From Candidatus Latescibacterota bacterium (GTDB lineage: Bacteria; Latescibacterota; UBA2968; UBA8231), in assembly GCA_022827165.1 (NCBI GenBank), contig JAJDTN010000276.1:1-7598 (forward strand): a stretch of 7,598 nucleotides of DNA, in the 5' to 3' direction. Shown in pieces: positions 1-7,033 of this stretch. How positions within the stretch are numbered: position 1 is the first letter of the stretch; every line of letters starts with the position of its first letter. The position numbers and the translations under genes were made by a program. Below the pieces are notes generated by a model, which saw only the letters and a program-made list of their open reading frames with translations, had not been told where the DNA came from and searched no databases.

Positions 1-1
1 G

Positions 2-1885
2 GAGCAGCAGACGATCACCTTGCCCGACCTCGACATCGAGCAGAGCCCCTCCTTCGTGGTGCGCAACATCTGGATGTCGGGCTGGGCCGACGACACGGGC
101 GACCACCCCGACTGGCTGATCCGCAACAAGGGCACCCTCCACCGTCCCTTCGCCTTCGCCAGCGACGGCTCCATCGGGCGCCTGGCGCCGCCGGAGATCT
201 ACGAGGACGTGCATCCCGAGATCTACGCCATGGGCCCGGACGGCCAGCGCCGCTCCAGGGGTCCCAAGGGCGAGCTGCATCTGACCATGCTCTGCGTCAC
301 CAATCCCCTGACCGAGGAGATCGCGGTGCGGACGGTCAGGGAGTACTTCCGCGATCATCCCGAGGCCAACAGCTACGGGTTCTCGGCCCCCGACTGGTCG
401 CCGCGGTGTTACTGCGACGCCTGCGTCGCCGCCGACCACGCCTTCGAGATCGACAGCGGCCTCGACGTCTCCATCTCCGACGCCTACTTCAACTTCGTCA
501 ACAACGTCGCCCACGGGGTCAACGCCGAGTACCCCGACCGCTACATCGTCATCCTCGCCTACGACAACCGGGTGCGCCCCCCCGAAGGACTGGACCAACC
601 GTGGAACCGCAACATCGTCGTGCAGCTCGCCCGCCTCGGCGTCAGCGCCCTGCGCCCCATCCCCGGCGGCGGCGACATCTTCGCCCGGCGCCGCGAGCGC
701 ACGATCAAGGCCTGGGCCCGTCTCGGACCGAAGATGGTCATCTACGACTACGACCCCCACGCCACCCTGAACCGCATGCCCTTCTGGAACGTCCACTCCA
801 TCCGCTCCAACCTGCCCTTCTACCGCGACCACGGCGTCGTCGGCTTCACCACGGAGGGGCACAACACCTTCCTGCGCACCGGGCTCAACTACTACGTGCG
901 GGCCAGGCTGATGTGGGACGTGGAGGCCGACGTGGACGCCCTCGTGGACGACTTCCACCGGCGCTTCTTCGGGCCCGCCGAGGGCCCCATGAGGGCGTTC
1001 TTCGACCAGGTCGGGGCCATGCTGTCGTTCTCGCCCGAGCACGTGACCTGGACCTCGAAGCTGGGAGACTGGACGCGCATCTACCCGCCTGAACGCGCCC
1101 GGGCCCTGGGCGAGCTCCTCGACTGGGCGGAGGCCCGCGCCGACACCCCCCGGCTGGCCCGGCGCCTCGCCGCCTACCGGGCCCTGCACGACTACATGAC
1201 GACCCACAACGCCATGGTGACCCGCGTCCACGAGGGGCGCTACCGCGAGGCCCTGGCCGAGCTGGAGAGGCTGAGTCTCCCCGTCGAGGCGGCCGAGGCG
1301 ATCCAGCCCGGCCTGCTGCCCCCCGAGCCGCAGTGGGTGATCGACTCGGACCGGGGCCTGAGCACCTGGCGCCGCTACATCGAGGCCCTGGCCGAGCGCG
1401 ACGGCGGCGGCCTCGGCCGGCGCCTGGCCCTGGGGCCCGCCACCGCGGGGTTCCTCACCGACCGCCACAACGAGGGCCTCTTCGAGCAGTGGCACCTCGA
1501 CGAGGTGGCGGCGGACCTGGAGTGGGACGAGATCCCCGTGACCACCGACTGGACCCAGAGCGGCTACCGCGACGCCGAGGGCTACGCCTACGACGGCCTG
1601 GGATGGTACCGGTTCACGGTGCCCGTACCGCGGGCGGAGGCGGGTGCCGCGGCGCGTCTCTACCTGCCGCTGGTCTACGCCGACAGGCTGTGGGTCTGGG
1701 CCAACGGGCAGCTGGTTCACTCCCCCACCGACGAGTGGAACCGCTACGGCACCGACATCGATGTCTCCCGCTGGCTGCGTCCGGGCGAGGAGAACTCCTT
1801 CACCTTCCGCATGAGCGGCACCTGGGACCGGGCCCAGCGCCACGGGCTGGGCGACCGCTGGCTGCTGTGGACGCCCGGAGGCTGA
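2..1885 (+). CDS. DUF4838 domain protein, 5' partial, putative glycan-active enzyme
   Basis: The reading frame is open to the left edge, and the first possible start inside the window (TTG at 20) has no well-placed ribosome site and falls inside a beta-strand-like stretch, so the true start lies upstream. The middle of the protein matches what I know of DUF4838: a HPEIYAM-type segment near 212-234, the segment LCVTNPLTEE near 290-320, and a Cys-x-Cys-x-x-Cys cluster at 407-424 just after an SAPDWSP loop. Family members are often annotated as alpha-glucuronidase-like or GH20-like, but I know of no settled activity. The last ~130 residues (about 1470-1880) form a separate beta-rich region with a GWYRFTVPVP strand, a WVWANGQLVH strand and a DVSRWLRPGE turn, like the jelly-roll sugar-binding domains of GH2 enzymes. 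The C-terminus is complete. Role in polysaccharide breakdown is inferred from the domains and neighbours. Any signal peptide would be outside the window. Confidence 0.85.
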   Translation, partial: EQQTITLPDLDIEQSPSFVVRNIWMSGWADDTGDHPDWLIRNKGTLHRPFAFASDGSIGRLAPPEIYEDVHPEIYAMGPDGQRRSRGPKGELHLTMLCVTNPLTEEIAVRTVREYFRDHPEANSYGFSAPDWSPRCYCDACVAADHAFEIDSGLDVSISDAYFNFVNNVAHGVNAEYPDRYIVILAYDNRVRPPEGLDQPWNRNIVVQLARLGVSALRPIPGGGDIFARRRERTIKAWARLGPKMVIYDYDPHATLNRMPFWNVHSIRSNLPFYRDHGVVGFTTEGHNTFLRTGLNYYVRARLMWDVEADVDALVDDFHRRFFGPAEGPMRAFFDQVGAMLSFSPEHVTWTSKLGDWTRIYPPERARALGELLDWAEARADTPRLARRLAAYRALHDYMTTHNAMVTRVHEGRYREALAELERLSLPVEAAEAIQPGLLPPEPQWVIDSDRGLSTWRRYIEALAERDGGGLGRRLALGPATAGFLTDRHNEGLFEQWHLDEVAADLEWDEIPVTTDWTQSGYRDAEGYAYDGLGWYRFTVPVPRAEAGAAARLYLPLVYADRLWVWANGQLVHSPTDEWNRYGTDIDVSRWLRPGEENSFTFRMSGTWDRAQRHGLGDRWLLWTPGG

Positions 1886-1944
1886 GAGGGGTGGACCCGC
1901 CCCGTGCCACGCCCGAAGACGGCCCCGGCGAGGTCCGCGACCTG

Positions 1945-3201
1945 ATGGCGCTGGCCGCCCGAACCGCCTCCGCCCCTCTGCTGGCGACGATGCTCGCGGT
2001 CCCCGCCGCGGCCGAGCGCAGCCTGCCCCTGGAGGAGTACGTGAGCCGGATGAAGGCCGGCTGGATCGGCCAGATGGCCGGCGTCGGCTGGGGGGCGCCC
2101 ACCGAGTGGACTTCCCTCGGGGCGATCCTCCCGGAGGAGGAGGTGCCCCCCTGGAGCCCGGAGCGGGTCAACCAGTTCGGCCAGGACGACCTCTACGTGG
2201 AGATGACCTTCCTGCGGACCCTGGAGCTGCACGGCCTCGGCGTGTCCGCGCGCCAGGCCGGCCTCGACTTCGCCCGCAGCGGCTACGAGCTGTGGCACGC
2301 CAACCGCTTCGGCCGGGAGAACCTGCGCCGGGGGATCGCGCCGCCCGACTCCGGCCACCCGCGGTTCACCAACCACTCCGACGACATCGACTACCAGATC
2401 GAGGCCGACTTCTCCGGCCTCATCGCCCCGGGCCTGCCGAACACGGTGATCGAGCTGGGCGAGAAGTTCGGGCGCCTGATGAACTACGGCGACGGCCTCT
2501 ACGGAGGGCAGTTCGTCGGCTGCATGTACGCCGAGGCCTTCTTCGAGCGGGACCTGACGCGCATCGTCGAGGCCGGCCTGCGGTGCCTGCCCCCGGAGAG
2601 CCAGTACGCCGGGATGGTGCGGGACGTGCTCCAGTGGCACCGCGAGGATCCGGAGGACTGGACCCGCACCTGGCGCCGCGTGGAGGCCCGCTATCACACC
2701 GACCCCGCCTACACCCACGGCCGCTGCAGCCGGCCCGGCGCGGAGGGCGACTTCAGCATCGACGCCAAGCTCAACGGCGCCTACATCCTCATCGGCCTCC
2801 TGTACGGCGGCGGCGACCCCGAGCGCACCATGACCCTGGCCCTGCGCTGCGGCCAGGACTCCGACTGCAACCCCTCCAGCGCCGCCGGCATCCTCTTCAC
2901 CAGCCTCGGCCTCGAGGCCGTCCCGGAGCGCTTCAAGTCGGCCCTGAGCCTGGAGACGAGGTTCAGCCACAGCCCCTACGACTTCCCGCGGCTGATCGAG
3001 GTCTGCGAGGCCTTGGCGCGGCAGGCGGTGGAAGGCGGCGGCGGCGCTGTCGAGGCGGATGCCGAGGGCGGCGAGACCCTGGTCATTCCCGCCGCCCCGG
3101 TGCGGCCGAGCGCCCTGGAGAAGTCGTGGGACCCCGGGCCCGCGGCCGGCAGCGTCTACTCCGAGGAAGAGCTCGAGGACGTTCCCGCCCCCGAGGAGTA
3201 A
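1945..3201 (+). CDS. Exported ADP-ribosylglycohydrolase-fold protein
   Basis: The 418-residue product matches the ADP-ribosylglycohydrolase (DraG/ARH) superfamily, which hydrolyses N- or O-glycosidic bonds to ADP-ribose using two metal ions. Visible metal-site motifs are Q80-D81-D82 (the usual position of T-D-D), S145-D146-D147-I-D149, and the C-terminal G303-Q-D305-S-D307-C-N (usual G-D-T-D-T/S). The first 23 residues look like a signal peptide: short N-region with Arg6, hydrophobic core, and AAA before Glu24, so it is probably exported. Many family members beside glycoside hydrolases are of unknown substrate and may act on sugars rather than ADP-ribose. The last ~55 residues are Gly/Pro/Glu-rich and probably disordered. 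It lies 59 bases after the DUF4838 gene and is probably co-transcribed with it. Start choice: ATG 1945 with GAGGT at 1930-1934 gives a clean signal peptide. An in-frame GTG at 1891, behind GGAGG at 1877-1881, is a serious alternative but adds 18 mostly charged residues ahead of the signal. Confidence 0.88.
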   Translation: MALAARTASAPLLATMLAVPAAAERSLPLEEYVSRMKAGWIGQMAGVGWGAPTEWTSLGAILPEEEVPPWSPERVNQFGQDDLYVEMTFLRTLELHGLGVSARQAGLDFARSGYELWHANRFGRENLRRGIAPPDSGHPRFTNHSDDIDYQIEADFSGLIAPGLPNTVIELGEKFGRLMNYGDGLYGGQFVGCMYAEAFFERDLTRIVEAGLRCLPPESQYAGMVRDVLQWHREDPEDWTRTWRRVEARYHTDPAYTHGRCSRPGAEGDFSIDAKLNGAYILIGLLYGGGDPERTMTLALRCGQDSDCNPSSAAGILFTSLGLEAVPERFKSALSLETRFSHSPYDFPRLIEVCEALARQAVEGGGGAVEADAEGGETLVIPAAPVRPSALEKSWDPGPAAGSVYSEEELEDVPAPEE

Positions 3202-3208
3202 GGCCCGC

Positions 3209-4741
3209 TCAGGTGCGGAAGGTGACGCTGTCGCCGTTGACGGTGATCGCCGGATGGCGGACCACGGCGCGGAACTCCCAGGTCCCCTCGGCCAGCCCCT
3301 CCGCCCGAGCCGAGAACTCCCCCGTCGACTGCCGGCTCTCGAAGGGGGTGTCCACCCAGTCCTCGAGGGCGTCGGTGAGCAGCCGCCTGGGCCGGTACTG
3401 GAAGCCGGCCTCCACCGCGTCCCCCGCCCCCAGGTCGGCCAAGGAGGCCTGGAACAGCCAGCTGCCGGAGGCCTCCTCCCGGACGGCCTCGCCCGTGACC
3501 ACCGCCGGCGGCACCAGCCCCACCCGGGCGTCGGTGATCCGGAGGACCACCGGGTTCGGCCAGCGGCGGGTGTTGTAGAGCCTCTGCATGCGGCCTGCCC
3601 GGATGCGCAGCCCCTCCTCCTCCTGGCTCCACTCGATGGCCGGGCCCTGCTCGTCGCTCAAGCCGTCGGCCTGGCCGAGGACGTGCACCTTCGTCGCCGG
3701 CCCGGCGCGCACCGACGACAGGGTCCTTTCCCGGCGCTCGAACAGCGGCCACTCCCCCTCCCCCGTGAGGAAGGCGTAGACCGCGTCCCCGTCCTTGCGG
3801 GCGGCGAACCAGACCCGGTCCTCGCCCGGCACCCTCCAGGGCTCGACATCGTGGATCGCCTCGCCGTTGACGAAGGTCCAGAGGGCGATCTCGCGCAGCA
3901 GGGCCTCCTGCTCGATGGGCAGCTCACCGTTCGGCTTGGGGCCGACATTGAGCACCAGGTTGCCGCCCTTGGCGCGGGTCTCGATGAGCAGCTCGATCAG
4001 CTGCGTCCCCGACTTGTAGCTCTCGTTCGTAGGCTTGTACTGCCACCCCGTGCCCATGGTGACGCACGCCTCCCACGGCTCCGCCGACCGGACCCCGGGG
4101 ATCCACTGCTCCGGCGTGCGCATCGCTCCCCGGGTGATGACGATCTCCGGACGCAGCTGCCAGCACAGCTCCCGCAGGCCGTCGGAGGGACCGTCGAAGA
4201 ACATGATGTCGATGTCGCCGTAGTTGGTCAGCAGCTCCCGCACCTGGGTCTTGTTGTGGTCCAGCAGCCCGTCGCAGGCCTCGGGCCGGATCCCCCGCCG
4301 CACCGGCAGGCCCTTGCCGTGGAGGAAGTGGAAGTCGTCGGGCGAGTGGTAGAGGCCGATGGCGATCCCCTGGCGGCGGAAGGCCTCGATGATCTCGGCG
4401 GTGATGTCCCTTCCGAAGGCGGTGTTGGTCACGTTGAACTCGGTGGACCGGGTGTGGAACATGCAGAAGCCGGAGTGGTGCTTGGTGGTGAAGACGACGT
4501 AGCGCATCCCCGCCAGCCGGGCCAGTACCGCCCACTCGTCGGGGTCGAAGCGCTTGGGATTGAAGGTGGAGGGCAGGATTCGCGTGAACTTCTCGAGGTA
4601 GTCCTCGGAGGCGCGGGCCATGGAGTGGCCGATGACCGAGCCGAGCTGGCTGTCGATGCTCCAGTGGATGAACATCCCGAAGCCGAGGCCGTGGAACCAC
4701 TGCAGTCGTTCCGGCCGGTTGCCGGGGGCGGATGGGGACAT
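3209..4741 (-). CDS. Alpha-L-fucosidase, glycoside hydrolase family 29
   Basis: The 510-residue protein is a clear GH29 enzyme, which releases terminal alpha-L-fucose by a retaining mechanism. Landmarks: FGMFIHWSIDS at residues 21-31, the substrate-binding loop TKHHSGF at 86-92 (commonly HHDGF), GLYHSPDD near 129-136, the segment DIMFFDG at 178-184 in which Asp183 fits the catalytic nucleophile, RTPEQWIPG at 208-216, and LNVGPKPNGE followed by a VNGEAIHD segment closing the barrel. A C-terminal beta domain follows, roughly residues 340-510. No signal peptide is visible, so it probably works in the cytoplasm on imported fucosylated oligosaccharides. The ATG has a strong ribosome site (AAGGAG, 5-base spacer) overlapping the stop of the upstream gene, which points to an operon with translational coupling. 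The frame stays open far upstream of this ATG, but that part is an out-of-frame shadow of the neighbouring gene. Confidence 0.95.
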   Translation of the reverse strand: MSPSAPGNRPERLQWFHGLGFGMFIHWSIDSQLGSVIGHSMARASEDYLEKFTRILPSTFNPKRFDPDEWAVLARLAGMRYVVFTTKHHSGFCMFHTRSTEFNVTNTAFGRDITAEIIEAFRRQGIAIGLYHSPDDFHFLHGKGLPVRRGIRPEACDGLLDHNKTQVRELLTNYGDIDIMFFDGPSDGLRELCWQLRPEIVITRGAMRTPEQWIPGVRSAEPWEACVTMGTGWQYKPTNESYKSGTQLIELLIETRAKGGNLVLNVGPKPNGELPIEQEALLREIALWTFVNGEAIHDVEPWRVPGEDRVWFAARKDGDAVYAFLTGEGEWPLFERRERTLSSVRAGPATKVHVLGQADGLSDEQGPAIEWSQEEEGLRIRAGRMQRLYNTRRWPNPVVLRITDARVGLVPPAVVTGEAVREEASGSWLFQASLADLGAGDAVEAGFQYRPRRLLTDALEDWVDTPFESRQSTGEFSARAEGLAEGTWEFRAVVRHPAITVNGDSVTFRT

Positions 4742-4744
4742 GCT

Positions 4745-4753
4745 CTCTCCTTT
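4745..4753 (-). promoter_or_regulatory. Ribosome binding site deciding the fucosidase start
   Basis: On the minus strand AAAGGAGAG lies 3 to 4 bases before the fucosidase ATG at 4741, with core AAGGAG spaced by 5 bases. It begins on the last base of the TGA stop (4753-4755) of the upstream gene. It fixes the start of the fucosidase against the much longer open frame and suggests that ribosomes ending the upstream gene re-initiate here. Confidence 0.8.
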
Positions 4754-5955
4754 CAGCGCCACGGCAGCAGCAGGTCGGGGGCCTGCCGGTCGAGGCAGGC
4801 GCCCCTCGGCCTGGGACCGCGGGGGCGGATGACCCGGCCGTCGTCGCCGGTCGCGCAGGCGATCTCCAAGTATGGCGTCTCCACGACCCGGTGGCCCTCG
4901 TGCCGGGAGTTCATCACCGCGTCGATGACCCCCGTGGTCAGCAGGGTGCGCTCGGGCGGAGTGGGCGCCGCCCCCTCCTGGAAGAACCGCTCGATGTTGC
5001 GGCACAGGTAGCCGAAGTTGGCCCCCGGCCCGTCGGGCTGGAGGTAGAACTCGCTCGCCTGCACCCGGCCGTCGACGCGGGCGGCGTAGGCCCAGTCGGA
5101 GACGTATCCCTGCAGCAGCAGGGCCGCCGTGCGCAGCCCGTCGACGTGCTCCATCAGGAACAGGCGCGGCATCTCCGCGTGCTCCTCCATGGGACCCGGC
5201 GGCTTGTTCTCGATCGCCGCGCAGGCCGCCTCGGCCAGCTCCCGCGGCCACACGCCGCGGTCGGCGGCCCTCCACACCTCCTCGCCTTCGAGGCACTGCA
5301 CCGAGCGCACGCCGCTCTCGCCGCCCGGCCGGGCCTCGATCATGCACTGCAGGACCTCGAGGGTGTGGAAGCCGTAGGCCTCGACCTTGCCGTAGCCGAC
5401 GGCCAGGGCCTCCTCGATCGGCGCTCCCCTCTCGTGCTCCAGCCACGGATTGCGCCAAGCCAGGGGCAGGCAGGAACCGGCCATGAGCGGGATCCGCAGC
5501 TCCCGCGCCCGGTTCCACATCCACAAGGCGTCGGTGAAATCCCAGGCGAAGTGCTTGTCGTTGAAGACCGGCACCGGGCGGCCGCCGCGGCCGATCTCGC
5601 CGGCGATCTGCTCGAAGAACCCGCGCCGCGGGTAGAGGATCCTGTCGCGCTCGTCCCATGGGTAGTCGCCGTGCTCGCCGATGAGCAGCACCGCGTCGAC
5701 GTCGAGGCGGGCGCCGCCCCGGGTCAGGGCGCGGCGGATGCTGGGGTACACGGGGACGCCGTGCTCGCCGGCGAGGGCGAGGCCGATGTCGTTCTCCGGG
5801 ACCTGGTCGATGTAGAGGGAGACGACGTCGACCTCGGGCGGGAAGAAGCCTTCGTCGGTGGACATGCCCTTGAGGAACTTGGTGACGATGGCGTCGGCGT
5901 GGGAGGCGGCGTAGTAGACGGTGCACACCGCCGCCACCCGCGGGCGGTCGGTCAT
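4753..5955 (-). CDS. Conserved protein of unknown function, glycan-locus associated
   Basis: A 400-residue protein with no signal peptide. I recognise the pattern as a family common in Planctomycetota, Verrucomicrobiota, Acidobacteriota and relatives, usually left hypothetical and sometimes placed near Gfo/Idh/MocA-type oxidoreductases, but I know of no tested activity. The N-terminus (RVAAVCTVYY at 6-15) resembles a first beta strand of a Rossmann-like fold. Strongly family-like blocks are LIGEHGDYP at 91-99 followed by LYPRRGFFEQ at 107-116, VPVFNDKHFAWDF at 128-140, PLMAGSCLPLAWR at 156-168, VEAYGFHTLEVLQCM at 191-205 and RPGGESGV at 209-216. The density of His, Asp and Glu in these blocks suggests a metal- or sugar-binding active site (inference). 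ATG 5955 has GGAGG with a 10-base spacer and overlaps the stop of an upstream remnant by ATGA. It is the first intact gene of an operon with the GH29 fucosidase, which suggests work on a sugar product. Confidence 0.85.
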   Translation of the reverse strand: MTDRPRVAAVCTVYYAASHADAIVTKFLKGMSTDEGFFPPEVDVVSLYIDQVPENDIGLALAGEHGVPVYPSIRRALTRGGARLDVDAVLLIGEHGDYPWDERDRILYPRRGFFEQIAGEIGRGGRPVPVFNDKHFAWDFTDALWMWNRARELRIPLMAGSCLPLAWRNPWLEHERGAPIEEALAVGYGKVEAYGFHTLEVLQCMIEARPGGESGVRSVQCLEGEEVWRAADRGVWPRELAEAACAAIENKPPGPMEEHAEMPRLFLMEHVDGLRTAALLLQGYVSDWAYAARVDGRVQASEFYLQPDGPGANFGYLCRNIERFFQEGAAPTPPERTLLTTGVIDAVMNSRHEGHRVVETPYLEIACATGDDGRVIRPRGPRPRGACLDRQAPDLLLPWR

Positions 5956-6119
5956 GTCTCGGCGGCCTCCGGGCGCCTCCAGGGGAAGACCCGGGACCCG
6001 CCTAGGTGTCCCTCTCCGGCAAACTCGGTGTACCGCGGGCTGCTGCCGGGCTGGCGCAGGGCTGCGACGATGTCGCGTGAGCAGGCCCGCACGGGCACGT
6101 GGGAGGGTCCCGTCATGTC
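5952..6119 (-). pseudogene. Decayed C-terminal fragment of an alpha/beta-hydrolase (putative)
   Basis: On the minus strand an open frame ending at 5952 contains HVPVRACSRDIVAALRQ, then SPRYTEFAGEGH, at about 6101-6006. This is the order seen at the C-terminus of phospholipase/carboxylesterase and prolyl-oligopeptidase-like alpha/beta-hydrolases: an Asp/VPV strand, an S-R-x-x-V-x-A-L helix, then a Y-T-E-(Y/F)-x-G-x-G-H strand carrying the catalytic His. The rest of the enzyme (nucleophile elbow, central sheet) is absent in all three minus frames up to the exbB-like gene, where I looked for it. The frame can be extended to a GTG at 6251, but residues before about 6119 resemble nothing. Its TGA overlaps the ATG of the next gene (ATGA), so it may be what remains of the former first gene of this operon. 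The alternative is a short real ORF, or chance likeness; recognition is by eye only. Confidence 0.42.
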
Positions 6120-6215
6120 GACAATGTAGTCACGGCTCAAGAGGGGCATAGTCCAGCCGCTGCGCAGGAAGCGGAGGAGAGGTCCCACGCCTCGAAGGCA
6201 GGGGATCCATGTCGG

Positions 6216-6244
6216 TTGTGAACCCCAGGGCATATCCGTACAAT
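6216..6244 (+). promoter_or_regulatory. Putative sigma70-type promoter for the exbB-exbD operon
   Basis: TTGTGA at 6216-6221 (4 of 6 to TTGACA) and TACAAT at 6239-6244 (5 of 6 to TATAAT) are separated by exactly 17 bases, in one of the least GC-rich spots of the window. Transcription would begin near 6251, leaving a leader of about 75 bases before the exbB-like ATG. No operator palindrome is evident around it. Confidence 0.5.
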
Positions 6245-6313
6245 GTGGCACGGCTTTGGAGTCGTGTCCGTGGAGCAGCCATCTCCCGCTCCGCTACCCG
6301 GCCGACCGACTCG

Positions 6314-6322
6314 AAAAGGAGG
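6314..6322 (+). promoter_or_regulatory. Strong ribosome binding site of the exbB-like gene
   Basis: AAAAGGAGG ends 5 bases before the ATG at 6328. It decides the start: the frame is open upstream to 6256, but those codons have no ribosome site and read as non-membrane sequence unlike the family. Confidence 0.8.
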
Positions 6323-6327
6323 ACCCG

Positions 6328-7005
6328 ATGGAGTTGCTCACCCAACTCTGGGGATCGATGGCGATCACCGGCAAGGTGGTCGTCCTGGTTCTGTTCGCCC
6401 TGTCCATCTACTCCTACGCAGTCATGGTGGACCGTTTCCTGGCCCTGCGCACGGACCGGCAGCGCTCGGGTGCCTTCGTCGAGGGCATCGAGGGCGAGAG
6501 CGAGGCCAGCCACATCCTCGGCGCCGCCCGAGAGGCGGTTGCGGAGGGCCGGTGCTCCCTCGGATCGGTGGTGGCAGCCGGCCTTGACGAGTACGGGTCC
6601 CTGCGCGCTGACGACCAGCCCGGAGCCGTAGTCGTCGAGGGCGTGGACGAGGCCGTCAGCCGCGAACTCGACGTGGCGGTCATCAACCTGCGCGTGCGGC
6701 TCAGCGGTATGGCCACCATCTCTGGCGTGGCGCCCTTCCTCGGCCTCTTCGGCACGGTGACCGGCCTGATCGCCGCCTTCCGCGGCATCGCCGAGACCGG
6801 CTCGGGAGGACTGGCGACGGTTTCCGGCGGGATCTCCGAGGCCCTGGTGACCACGGTGATCGGCCTCTTCGTCGCCATCCCGGCTCTGTGGGCCTACAAC
6901 TTCTTCATGAACAGGATCGACGTGATGGCCGTGGAGCTGGACAATGCCGCCACCCGGGTGGTGAACCGCGCCGTCCGTCACGCCCTGCGAGCCAGCGCCG
7001 CCTAG
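6328..7005 (+). CDS. MotA/TolQ/ExbB family proton channel subunit
   Basis: The 225-residue product is an inner-membrane proton-channel subunit that, as a pentamer around ExbD/TolR subunits, turns proton flow into mechanical work for TonB-dependent uptake, Tol-Pal function or gliding. Three membrane segments are visible: about residues 13-33, about 128-152 (containing GVAPFLGLFGTVTGL) and about 164-193 (containing GGISEALVTTVIGLFVAIPA), with a cytoplasmic stretch between the first and second. The pore residues Thr143, Glu171 and Thr176 have the same mutual spacing as Thr148, Glu176 and Thr181 of E. coli ExbB, so it looks functional. Length is normal for the family, slightly short. It has its own promoter candidate and a strong ribosome site and is followed 28 bases later by the first of two exbD-like genes. 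Whether it is ExbB or TolQ in role cannot be told; no TonB, TolA or receptor is in the window. Codons are slightly less G/C-saturated than in the sugar genes. Confidence 0.94.
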   Translation: MELLTQLWGSMAITGKVVVLVLFALSIYSYAVMVDRFLALRTDRQRSGAFVEGIEGESEASHILGAAREAVAEGRCSLGSVVAAGLDEYGSLRADDQPGAVVVEGVDEAVSRELDVAVINLRVRLSGMATISGVAPFLGLFGTVTGLIAAFRGIAETGSGGLATVSGGISEALVTTVIGLFVAIPALWAYNFFMNRIDVMAVELDNAATRVVNRAVRHALRASAA

Positions 7006-7033
7006 CCTCCAGGCCTCGCCGGCTCAACCTGGG

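Larger units (their letters stand above)
5956..6327. other. Intergenic region between divergent operons
   Basis: These 372 bases separate the minus-strand fucosidase operon from the plus-strand exbB-like operon. Apart from the putative hydrolase remnant at the left and the plus-strand promoter and ribosome site at the right, I see nothing intact. There is no tRNA-like or rRNA-like stretch, no tandem repeat and no strong hairpin with a T-run. No convincing promoter for the minus-strand operon could be found by eye. Confidence 0.6.

Noticed and set aside
1333..1944. Plus-strand upstream extension of the ADP-ribosylglycohydrolase frame
   Set aside because: It overlaps the DUF4838 gene in another frame and translates to low-complexity Arg/Gly/Pro sequence, a usual artefact of high GC.
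1744..2970. Long minus-strand open frame of 408 residues
   Set aside because: Ala/Gly/Val/Glu-rich composition with no motif, lying opposite the recognised gene; a high-GC shadow.
3059..5011. Plus-strand open frame of 650 residues opposite the fucosidase
   Set aside because: Composition is repetitive Pro/Arg/Gly/Leu with no family pattern, while the minus strand encodes a clear GH29 enzyme.
4742..5926. Minus-strand open frame running into the fucosidase, giving a single 905-residue reading frame
   Set aside because: The first 395 residues are Arg/Pro/Gly-rich shadow sequence opposite to good codon use of the conserved unknown gene; the fucosidase has its own strong ribosome site and family-typical N-terminus at 4741.
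6091..6113. Short inverted repeat ACGGG...CCCGT considered as terminator or operator
   Set aside because: Arms of only five bases with a 13-base loop and no T-run; expected by chance at this GC content.
6130..6981. Minus-strand open frame opposite the exbB-like gene, rich in His and Asp
   Set aside because: Antisense shadow of the channel gene; the His/Gly/Asp bias mirrors its hydrophobic codons and there is no ribosome site or motif.
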